Source: Methyloceanibacter sp035715445 (GTDB taxonomy: Bacteria; Pseudomonadota; Alphaproteobacteria; Rhizobiales; Methyloligellaceae). From it: a stretch of 14,286 bases of DNA. Shown here piece by piece: positions 6,822 through 12,857 of the stretch; within the stretch, counting starts at the first letter, position 1, and each line of letters opens with the position of its first letter. The position numbers and the translations under genes are program-made. Location: NCBI GenBank assembly GCA_035715445.1, contig DASTKZ010000098.1:1-14286 (forward strand), written 5' to 3'. Below the pieces are notes generated by a model. That model searched no databases. It was not told the DNA's origin and worked only from the letters and a program-made list of their open reading frames with translations.

Positions 6822-7120
6822 GTCGTGCGTCCCACCCGCCCCCGATCCGGCTATTGGAGCACGTGCATAAGGCCAAAGTCTGAGGGCCACGATCAATCCG
6901 CGGTTGAGAATGCCCCTCGATCCCCGACACGAATAGCGGAAAGCCCTAATTTGCCTCAATTCGCTCGTTCCGCCCCTTAGCAACGTTATCCGGGCCGGAA
7001 ATGCTTCTTTCTGCCGTTAAGCTTGCCGCAATTGATCCCAAGATCGCTACCGTATCGCCTTAAAATCATCTTGTTCATCCCGCGAATCCGCGTAGTTCGA
7101 ACCGAACACGTTGCAGTAAT
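6822..7120. other. Gene-free intergenic region
   Basis: About 300 bases between a minus-strand gene (start 6821) and a plus-strand gene (start 7121 or 7136), so it should hold two divergent promoters. No convincing -35/-10 pair, RNA gene or extended repeat was seen. GTTCGAACCGAAC (7096-7108) is a short GTTC/GAAC-rich element without the spacing of an alphaproteobacterial LexA site. Confidence 0.4.
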
Positions 7121-7792
7121 GTGGGGAGACGGGCGTTGCGGATTTACATCTTATCCTTGGTCTTTGCGTTAGGTCTCATTGGAAACATCGTGGGGCCTTC
7201 GACGCAATCTTTGGCTGCGCTTGGAAATCCCGGAAGCTGTTTCTTGCCTCGTGACGATAGTACGGTACGTCTTGCCCGCGCAGATTCGCGCCTGCTCCAG
7301 CTTGAGCCGCAGCTCCCGCCCCTCGACGGCGAAGCCCGCGATTACCTCATTCGCACCCTCGTCTTCGAGGCGGGCGGCGAGACGGAGATCGGCAAGGTCG
7401 CCGTCGCCCATGTGATTCTCAATCGTACGCGGCTCGGCCGATGGGGCGGTACGATCAAGGAGGTGGTCACGCGGCCCTGGCAGTTCGAGCCGTGGATGAC
7501 CAGGCGGAGTGAGATGGAGAGGCTTGAGCCGAGCGATGCGCGCTATCGCGATGCCGCGCGGATAGCCGACTCTGTCCTTCTCGGCGAGATGCCCGACCCG
7601 ACCGCAGGGGCCACGCATTTCTTGAACCCGGTCATCGTCAAGGATAGGCGTGGCGGGTCGCTTCCGAATTGGGCGCGCCGCGACGGGCTCCCGATCGGCC
7701 GGCACACGTTCTATGGGCTCGACGGACACTTGCCCGTGCATACTGAGGATGAGGGTAATTGGCCCTTGGTGCCGGGTCGGCCTTCGTGCTGA
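7121..7792 (+). CDS. SleB-type cell wall hydrolase (Hydrolase_2 family)
   Basis: 223 residues from the GTG at 7121. A hydrophobic N-terminus (RIYILSLVFALGLIGNIVG) acts as signal peptide or anchor, placing the enzyme outside the inner membrane. Residues about 70-200 match the SleB/CwlJ-like domain: ARDYLIRTLVFEAGGETEIG with Glu83 as the candidate catalytic acid, VAVAHVILNRT, a WQFEPWM segment, ATHFLNP and GRHTFYGL. The family are lytic-transglycosylase-like enzymes acting on peptidoglycan glycan strands; in alphaproteobacteria they are wall-remodelling enzymes, not spore germination factors. Start choice: GTG at 7121 has no ribosome site, whereas a TTG at 7136 has GGGGAG 7 bases upstream and may be the true start (218 residues). 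No partner gene is nearby. Confidence 0.88.
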   Translation: MGRRALRIYILSLVFALGLIGNIVGPSTQSLAALGNPGSCFLPRDDSTVRLARADSRLLQLEPQLPPLDGEARDYLIRTLVFEAGGETEIGKVAVAHVILNRTRLGRWGGTIKEVVTRPWQFEPWMTRRSEMERLEPSDARYRDAARIADSVLLGEMPDPTAGATHFLNPVIVKDRRGGSLPNWARRDGLPIGRHTFYGLDGHLPVHTEDEGNWPLVPGRPSC

Positions 7793-7976
7793 TGCGCCGA
7801 GGCCCGATTGGCGTTGGGTGCTGCAGCCAAAAGCAAGGCGCTGAACGCCCGCGTCATTTCACTTGGTTAACCTAGGATCTTAAGCAACGCATTTGCGCAT
7901 CGACCGCGGTCGCGCGATATTGGCGCGTCCGGCGGTTGGCCGCCGGCGCAACGCCACGGATAGGGAGGAAGCGCTG

Positions 7977-8216
7977 ATGACAAAGACATTTGCTGTTCTA
8001 GGCATGACTGTCGCCGTCGCGGTTGCCGGGGCGGGACTGTTGAGCGCGAATGCGAGCCCCTTAACCGGCGCCGCCAATTCGCTCGCCATGCTCAAGAGCT
8101 ACTCGACCGTTGAGAAGGCAGGATGCATTTTCGGCACGCGCCGCTGCAAGGCCGGCACCAAATGGTCCTGCGTCGACCGCGGCGCTGCAAAGGCGTGCGT
8201 TTGCAGGCCCTGCTAG
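7977..8216 (+). CDS. Secreted cysteine-rich small protein
   Basis: 79 residues. The start at 7977 has a strong ribosome site (GGGAGGA, spacing about 7); the frame is open upstream but there is no better start. Residues 1-27 form a classic signal peptide: MTKTF, a hydrophobic core AVLGMTVAVAVAGAGLL, then SANA before a likely cleavage near residue 26-27. The mature peptide of about 50 residues carries six cysteines at 50, 57, 65, 74, 76 and 79, in GCIFGTRRC, KWSC and ACVCRPC, and is basic. Six cysteines fit three disulfides in the periplasm or outside the cell. I do not recognise a family. Resemblance to small disulfide-rich toxin- or defensin-like peptides is superficial only. Confidence 0.75.
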   Translation: MTKTFAVLGMTVAVAVAGAGLLSANASPLTGAANSLAMLKSYSTVEKAGCIFGTRRCKAGTKWSCVDRGAAKACVCRPC

Positions 8217-8360
8217 GCTGAAGCGGCTTCGTCCCTCCTACCGCGAAGGGCCGACTCACGCGGCGCGCCGCTTGAGGCGACTGGTGGTGCCTGCGGCAAT
8301 GCGCTAAGCTTTCGCGGTCCCGCTGCGCCCAACGCACGGAACAAAAAAAGGGGGGAAATC

Positions 8361-8624
8361 ATGGATATCATGGCTGTCATTGTTACGCTCCTGATTGGCG
8401 CCGTTGCCGGTTGGCTCGCTGGCGTCGTGGTCGAGGGCGGGGGCTTCGGCCTTCTCGGCAACATTCTTGTGGGTATTGCCGGCGCCTTCATCGCGGCCCT
8501 TCTGTTCCCACGGCTCGGCTTGGGGCTTACGCTCGGCGGAGGCCTTGTCGGCGCGATCGTGACCTCGGCTCTCGGCGCGATCGTCCTGCTCCTGATCGTC
8601 AATCTGCTGCGCGGGCTGTTTTAA
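8361..8624 (+). CDS. GlsB/YeaQ/YmgE family stress-response membrane protein
   Basis: 87 residues, almost entirely hydrophobic and Gly-rich, with three membrane helices: about 4-24 (MAVIVTLLIGAVAGWLAGVV), 30-50 (LLGNILVGIAGAFIAALLF) and 60-85. The pattern AGWLAGxxxxGGGFGLLGNI then VGIxGAFIxxLLF is characteristic of the transglycosylase-associated (Transgly_assoc, PF04226) family. Despite that name it has no catalytic domain; members are small inner-membrane proteins tied to general stress responses, with no known reaction. A very strong ribosome site (GGGGGGAAA) precedes the ATG; Met4 is an alternative start. Its stop codon lies 4 bases before the end of the convergent HAD gene. Confidence 0.9.
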   Translation: MDIMAVIVTLLIGAVAGWLAGVVVEGGGFGLLGNILVGIAGAFIAALLFPRLGLGLTLGGGLVGAIVTSALGAIVLLLIVNLLRGLF

Positions 8625-8628
8625 GACC

Positions 8629-9402
8629 TCACGACGCACGCCGGGCCAGGATCCAATCGGTGGCCGCTGAAAGGTCGGCCACCGTCGCCGTAGGCGTCGG
8701 CGAGAACCGGGTCTCGTCACCTCGGCGATACTTACCGGTGCGGACCAGGACGGCGGCGGCAAGCCCTGCGTCGAGCGCGCCGGCGATGTCGGACTCGGCA
8801 TCGTCTCCGACCATGACGGCGCTTTCCGGCGCGCAATTCATGCTCGCCAGCGCAGCCTGAAAAAATGCCGGCGAAGGCTTCCCTAAGACCAGCGCCTCGC
8901 GCCCGGTTGCGAATTCGAGCGCCGTGACGAAGGCGCCTGCATCGAGGCTCAAGGCCCCATCGTCGTCCTTGAAGGAGCGATTCTTGGCCAGCGCTATAAA
9001 GGGGGCGCCGCCAATCAGTTCACGGAAGGCGTGATTGAGCCGGGCGAAGTCGAAATCCTCTCCGGCATCGCCGATGATGACGGCGCGATGAGGGCGGCCC
9101 CCCTCGCCGGCAAACTCCTCCACGAGGTTGGGATGCACGAGCAGCGAGGGCGAGCAGTCGTTGGCGGCAAGCCAATTGCGCGCGGCCTCTCCCGGCGTGA
9201 ACAATTCGCTGTCTTCAATGTCAAGGCCGAGCTTGGCAAGCCGCCCCAGCACCTTGCGCTTCGGCATGCGGGTGGTGTTGGTGACGAAGCGCAAGGAAAG
9301 ACCCGCCTCGCGCAGGCGCCCGAGTGCGGAAAGAGCGCCGGGCAGCGCATGATCGCCGTCGTAGACCACGCCGGCGAGGTCGAGCAAGGCGCCACTGATC
9401 AT
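8629..9402 (-). CDS. HAD-IIA superfamily phosphatase, LHPP/HDHD2-like (TIGR01458 type)
   Basis: 257 residues from the ATG at 9402, matching the usual length of this subfamily. Upstream in-frame starts, including a TTG at 9477, add a poor-looking extension. HAD motifs: motif I LLDLAGVVYDG with nucleophile Asp8; motif II FVTNTTR with Thr41; motif III Lys175 in LGKPSPAFF; motif IV VMVGDDAESDIAGALDAG with Asp200/Asp201. The insertion between motifs II and III fits a C2a cap, as in NagD-like enzymes. The usual second Asp of motif I (general acid/base) is Ala10, as Ser is in human LHPP (DISGVLYD). Members dephosphorylate small phosphate esters, phosphohistidine or pyrophosphate; the substrate here is unknown. 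The ribosome site is weak (TTGAAG). No metabolic partner is adjacent. Confidence 0.87.
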   Translation of the reverse strand: MISGALLDLAGVVYDGDHALPGALSALGRLREAGLSLRFVTNTTRMPKRKVLGRLAKLGLDIEDSELFTPGEAARNWLAANDCSPSLLVHPNLVEEFAGEGGRPHRAVIIGDAGEDFDFARLNHAFRELIGGAPFIALAKNRSFKDDDGALSLDAGAFVTALEFATGREALVLGKPSPAFFQAALASMNCAPESAVMVGDDAESDIAGALDAGLAAAVLVRTGKYRRGDETRFSPTPTATVADLSAATDWILARRAS

Positions 9403-9551
9403 GGCTTCAAGTTTGAGCGCAGGACCCACGCGGGTCAACGCCGCCCATTCCGATGCGACGCCGCGCCGCTCGGCCAATGAAACCGTCCGTTATGCCGGTG
9501 AGCTGCTTGCAAACGGGTCTCGAAGCCTGCGCCCGTGCATGCGGTTTTCGC

Positions 9552-9574
9552 GGCTCGGCGCCTAGCGCTGAGCC
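9552..9574. repeat. Strong 10-base stem-loop in the HAD / coiled-coil intergenic region
   Basis: GGCTCGGCGC (9552-9561) pairs with GCGCTGAGCC (9565-9574) around CTA, a 10-base stem with one G-T pair. It lies in the roughly 300-base gap between two divergent genes (starts 9402 minus and 9700 plus). No T-run follows on either strand, so it is not an intrinsic terminator. It could be an operator or a structured 5' leader. The rest of the gap shows no gene, and TTGACG at about 9618 is a possible -35 without a clear -10. Confidence 0.45.
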
Positions 9575-9699
9575 AGTCCGCCTCTGTGCATAACCTGGAA
9601 AACTCGAATCGATCCGTTGACGAACGTCCGGCCACTTTCTTGGCTGGGACTCTGCGGCGGAAGCACGGTTTGTGCGTGTTCCCGGGGGGAGGCGCAGCC

Positions 9700-9996
9700 A
9701 TGGATGACATTCGTGCCGACTTGAACGAGCGCGCCAACCTGCTTCAGCAGGAGATCAGCGCCGAGAACGCCCGGTTCGACCAGTTGGTCGTCGAGCTCAA
9801 GCGGGAGCACGACAACGCGCTGGAGCACATGCGGGGCCAGCTCCGGCTTGCGAACAAGCTGCTCGAATTCACGGCCTGGCACCACAATGTCCGGACTGTC
9901 CTCGCGGCGCACATCGCCGCGGCGGAGGCCGCTGAAAACTCGATCATGGCGTCGCTGAAGGCAGGTGCCGAGACGCCCGCTCCGGCTGAAGCCTAG
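9700..9996 (+). CDS. Small coiled-coil hypothetical protein
   Basis: 98 residues starting MDDIRADLNERANLLQQEIS. GGGGGAGG about 7 bases upstream decides this start; the frame is open upstream to 9535 but that extension looks non-coding. Residues about 5-50 form a charged coiled coil (RANLLQQEISAENARFDQLV, then VELKREHDNALEHMRGQL), followed by KLLEFTAWHHNVRTVLAAHI and an Ala-rich helix ending in AETPAPAEA. No signal peptide or membrane segment is seen. Its stop codon overlaps the modC stop on the other strand through a shared CTAG. A link to molybdate uptake is not supported beyond this adjacency. Family unrecognised. Confidence 0.7.
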   Translation: MDDIRADLNERANLLQQEISAENARFDQLVVELKREHDNALEHMRGQLRLANKLLEFTAWHHNVRTVLAAHIAAAEAAENSIMASLKAGAETPAPAEA

Positions 9997-10679
9997 CGGA
10001 GTTCCGCCGCCTTCGCTTTGACGCGGCTCGCATCATCGACGGCAAGCACGCGGCCCGACGCCATCAGCACGACCGTTCCGGCCAGCCGTTCGATCTCGGA
10101 AAGCACGTGGCTCACATAGACGATCGGTATGCTGGCCCGATCCCTGAGCTTCTCGAGGAAGGGCATCACCTCTTCCTTCCGCCTCTCGTCGAGCGACGAT
10201 AGCGGCTCGTCGAGAAGGAGCAGCCGGGGTGAGGAGAGGAGCGCGCGGCCGATGGCGACGCGCTGCTTCTCTCCGCCGGAAAGCGCGGCAATTCCCCGGT
10301 GCAGCAAGGAGCCGAGATCGAGGAGGTCGATAACCTCTTCGAAAGAGGCATGGTTGCGCGAGGATCCGGCGAAGATACGTCCGTAAGTCAGGTTGCCCTT
10401 GACCGAGAGATGGGGAAAGAGGCGGTCGTCCTGAAAGACGTAGCCGATGCGCCGGCGATGGGGCGAAACGAAAACGCCCGCGCCGGTATCCAAGAGAACC
10501 GTGCCATCGACCGCGACGCGACCGCGCTCGGGACGAAGCAGTCCGGCAATCACATTGAGAACGCTGGTTTTGCCCGAGCCCGACGAACCGAAGATGGCTG
10601 TCACCCGGCTTTCGCTCTTGAAGTCCGCGTCAAGAGCGAACTCGCCGAGATGCGTCCCTGCCGAAACTTCGAGGCTCAT
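9993..10679 (-). CDS. modC: Molybdate ABC transporter ATP-binding protein ModC (short form without TOBE domain)
   Basis: 228 residues. ABC ATPase motifs in order: Walker A GSSGSGKT (31-38), Q-loop Gln83 in YVFQDDRLFPHLSV, signature LSGGEKQR (133-140), Walker B LLLLDEP (153-159) and H-loop His191 in VSHVLSEIERLA. The YVFQ..LFPHLSV and SGGEKQRVAIGRAL text is typical of ModC. It would power molybdate import through ModB. The protein stops about 18 residues after the ATPase core; classical ModC such as that of Escherichia coli is about 350 residues with a C-terminal TOBE region that binds molybdate and allows feedback control. The start overlaps the modB stop by 4 bases (ATGA), implying translational coupling. 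The frame is open far upstream of 10679, but that part is a shadow of modB. Its stop shares CTAG with the convergent gene at 9700-9996. Confidence 0.92.
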   Translation of the reverse strand: MSLEVSAGTHLGEFALDADFKSESRVTAIFGSSGSGKTSVLNVIAGLLRPERGRVAVDGTVLLDTGAGVFVSPHRRRIGYVFQDDRLFPHLSVKGNLTYGRIFAGSSRNHASFEEVIDLLDLGSLLHRGIAALSGGEKQRVAIGRALLSSPRLLLLDEPLSSLDERRKEEVMPFLEKLRDRASIPIVYVSHVLSEIERLAGTVVLMASGRVLAVDDASRVKAKAAELR

Positions 10680-11371
10680 ATCGCGTGAAGCCTGCGGCTG
10701 ACGCGCTGGGCAAGCGCTTCGGAGACGAGGATCGCGGCGAGCGAGATCGCGAGTGAAATCAGCGTCAGCCGAAGCGCGGCCGCATCGCCTCCTGGCACTT
10801 GCGTGAAGGTGTAGACCAGGGTCGGCAGCGTCTGCGTCTCTCCGGGTATATTCGATACGAAGGTGATGGTGGCGCCGAATTCGCCCATGGCTCGCGCGAA
10901 GGCGAGGATGGCGCCGGCGAAAATGCCCGGCGCGATGAGAGGCAGCGTCACGGTGGCAAAGACCGAGAGGCGGCTCGCTCCGAGGGTGGCCGCCGCCTGT
11001 TCGAGCTTTCGATCGACGGCCTCGATGGATAGCCGTATCGCACGGACCATCAGGGGAAAGGCCATGATGGCCGAGGCCAACGCCGCACCCGTCCAGTGGA
11101 AAGCGAAGACGATGCCGAGTTGATCGGCGAGCCAACGTCCGACGGGTGCGTTCCGGCCGAAGGTCAGAAGCAGCAAGTAGCCAGTGACGACCGGCGGCAG
11201 CACGAGCGGGACCAAGACTAGCGCATTGAGCAGCCCGCGGCCCAAGAACCGGCCGCGGGCGAGCACGAGCGCGATCAGGATGCCGACCGGCAGGCTTAAC
11301 GCCGTCGCCACGAGGGCGACGCGCAACGAAAGCTTGATGGCAACGAGTTCCTCGCCGGTCAGCGTAAACAT
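10676..11371 (-). CDS. modB: Molybdate ABC transporter permease ModB
   Basis: 231 residues, the usual length for ModB, with five or six membrane helices beginning about residues 12-38. It is an inner-membrane channel that passes molybdate from ModA into the cytoplasm. Family signs are the early LSLRVALVATALSLPVG, the LVLPPVVTGYLLL helix, and the EAA loop EQAAATLGASRLSVFATVTL (about residues 123-142), which docks into the ATPase ModC. The segment IPGETQTLPTLVY near the C-terminus is typical of ModB. The ATG has AGAGGA close upstream. The stop overlaps the modC start by 4 bases. It is divergent from modA across a shared intergenic region of about 130 bases containing a dyad. Confidence 0.93.
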   Translation of the reverse strand: MFTLTGEELVAIKLSLRVALVATALSLPVGILIALVLARGRFLGRGLLNALVLVPLVLPPVVTGYLLLLTFGRNAPVGRWLADQLGIVFAFHWTGAALASAIMAFPLMVRAIRLSIEAVDRKLEQAAATLGASRLSVFATVTLPLIAPGIFAGAILAFARAMGEFGATITFVSNIPGETQTLPTLVYTFTQVPGGDAAALRLTLISLAISLAAILVSEALAQRVSRRLHAI

Positions 11372-11448
11372 GGGGTTCCTCTGCCGCTAAAGGCGCCAAG
11401 CTACGACGATTGAGACGGTTTACGCTATGGCGAAACCGACAATTCTAG

Positions 11449-11474
11449 GCGATATTTCCATTTGGCTATATCGC
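11449..11474. promoter_or_regulatory. 26-base dyad between modB and modA, candidate ModE-type molybdate operator
   Basis: GCGATAT (11449-11455) and ATATCGC (11468-11474) are perfect inverted arms 12 bases apart. On the same centre (11461.5) the inner CCA (11458-11460) and TGG (11463-11465) also pair, so 10 of 13 positions per half are symmetric. It lies 30 bases before modA and about 78 bases before modB. Known ModE operators are AT-rich palindromes built from a CG-N-TATATA-like half; this has CGATAT halves, a related but not identical word. The position and symmetry support a regulator that represses both divergent units when molybdate is plentiful. No modE gene is in the window. Confidence 0.55.
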
Positions 11475-11503
11475 ACTCAATCGCCAAAGAGGGATCGTCG
11501 AAA

Positions 11504-12292
11504 ATGCGCCTTACGTCATGCCGAATTGGCATTTTGTTCCTCGCCCTCGTTCTTGCCGCACCCCTTCTTGGGCAGCCCGCGCGCGCTTCAGACGTCACAA
11601 TTTTCGCCGCGGCCAGCTTGAAGAACGCGCTCGATGACGCCGTCAAACGCTATGAAGCCAAGACCGAGCATAAGGTCGTGGTGAGCTACGCCGCCTCCTC
11701 GGCGCTCGCCAAGCAGATCGAGGCGGGCGCGCCGGCCGACATTTTCTTTTCGGCCGACCTCGATTGGATGGACGAGCTTCAAAAGAAAAATCTGATCGAC
11801 GTCGCTTCTCGGCAAACACTATTGGGCAACACGCTCATATTGATTGCACCGAAGGATTCGACGGTGACGCTGCCGATGGAAAAGAACCTGCCGCTGTTCA
11901 AGGCGCTCGGCCCGGAAGGCAAGCTCGCCATGGCCAATGTCGATTCCGTGCCTGCTGGCCGATACGGCAAGGCGGCGCTGATCTATCTCGGCGTATGGGA
12001 TGAAGTCGCGCCGCGCGTGGCGCAGGCCGATAACGTGCGCGCGGCATTGGCCTTCGTCGCAAAGGGCGAGGCGCCACTCGGGCTTGTCTATGGAACCGAC
12101 GCCAAGGCGGAGCCTGCGGTTCGTGTCGTCGGCACCTTCCCCGAGGAAAGCCATCCGGAAATTCTCTACCCGGTTGCCCTGCTCGCACGGGCAAGACCGG
12201 AGGCGCGCGATTTCCTGCAATTCCTCTTGTCGTCCGAAGCCGCCCCCGCCTTCGAGGCGCAAGGCTTCTCCATGGCGCACAAGGCCAAGTAG
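11504..12292 (+). CDS. modA: Molybdate-binding periplasmic protein ModA
   Basis: 262 residues, close to the usual ModA length. A signal peptide spans 1-28 (RIGILFLALVLAAPLLG, then PARA before cleavage). The mature protein shows the type II periplasmic-binding fold: VTIFAAASLKNALDDAVKRY with the Ser that contacts oxyanion, VSYAASSALAKQIEAGAPAD, then IFFSADLDWMDEL, NTLILIAPKD, DSVPAGRYGKAALIYLG, and GLVYGTDAKAEP. These match the molybdate/tungstate binders. It captures molybdate in the periplasm and hands it to ModB. The ATG at 11504 is chosen for its GAGGGA site and because an upstream TTG at 11462 would put the start inside the dyad. It is divergent from modBC, unlike the common modABC order. 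Confidence 0.95.
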   Translation: MRLTSCRIGILFLALVLAAPLLGQPARASDVTIFAAASLKNALDDAVKRYEAKTEHKVVVSYAASSALAKQIEAGAPADIFFSADLDWMDELQKKNLIDVASRQTLLGNTLILIAPKDSTVTLPMEKNLPLFKALGPEGKLAMANVDSVPAGRYGKAALIYLGVWDEVAPRVAQADNVRAALAFVAKGEAPLGLVYGTDAKAEPAVRVVGTFPEESHPEILYPVALLARARPEARDFLQFLLSSEAAPAFEAQGFSMAHKAK

Positions 12293-12413
12293 ATGCCGGC
12301 TAGGTCCTTGGCAAGACTCGAGGGCCACCCGCCGTATTCGTGACCTTTCGGTAACCCCTTGAGGCTTAAGCTTGCCCTCTGGCTGGGGCAGAAATCCCGG
12401 GGGATTTAGGGAA

Positions 12414-12854
12414 TTGCGGAAAGTTTTCGCCTTCACCGTCATTGCCGTGGTTGCTGGCGCGCTCGCCGCGTGCACGGATCAGCCGCGCTCCACCGTCAAT
12501 TCTTCATCGACAAATTCCTTAGCCTATGAGCGCCCGGCGCCGGTCACGCGCGCGCCGCTCGCGCCGCCAAATGGCTATGGATCGAGTTATGTCCCTCCCC
12601 CGCTCGGTGCGCCATACGCCTCTTCATCGCCGCCCCCTGCCTCATACCTCAATTCTGCTCAAGACTACGCCGATCCGCAGACGGCGACGCTTGGCTGGCA
12701 GGCATCGCCACGCTGGTCGGCCGTCGAAGGCGATGGCTGCATCGAGGTCGAGCAAGGCGGCGGTGACGGGCAAATGAAGATCGACCGCTGCGCGCAACAA
12801 GAGTCCCGCCGTGACCCGGCGCCCGAAAGCACCTTGGCTCCGCGCGACGACTAG
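12414..12854 (+). CDS. Pro/Ser-rich putative lipoprotein
   Basis: 146 residues. The N-terminus (M)RKVFAFTVIAVVAGALAACT is a lipoprotein signal with lipobox LAAC and lipidation Cys20. It is followed by a Ser/Pro/Ala/Tyr-rich stretch (about 25-90), then a small conserved-looking segment near residues 95-130 with LGWQASPRWSAVEGDGCIEV and a second Cys in IDRCAQQ. The start is a TTG at 12414 with GGGGGA upstream; a TTG at 12372 is also in frame but puts a poor extension before the signal. Mature protein would be tethered to the inner or outer membrane; residue +2 after Cys is Thr, which does not favour inner-membrane retention. The linker suggests a spacer across the periplasm. Function unknown. 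Its stop lies 3 bases from the end of the convergent gene. Confidence 0.7.
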   Translation: MRKVFAFTVIAVVAGALAACTDQPRSTVNSSSTNSLAYERPAPVTRAPLAPPNGYGSSYVPPPLGAPYASSSPPPASYLNSAQDYADPQTATLGWQASPRWSAVEGDGCIEVEQGGGDGQMKIDRCAQQESRRDPAPESTLAPRDD

Positions 12855-12857
12855 CGC

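Noticed and set aside
7074..7108. GTTC/GAAC words that might form an alphaproteobacterial LexA site
   Set aside because: None of the pairs has the required 7-base spacing between repeats.
10680..11399. N-terminal extension of the modC frame that would give a 468-residue protein
   Set aside because: The extension is Arg/His/Pro-rich shadow text of modB in another frame; modC proper starts at the ATG at 10679, coupled to the modB stop.
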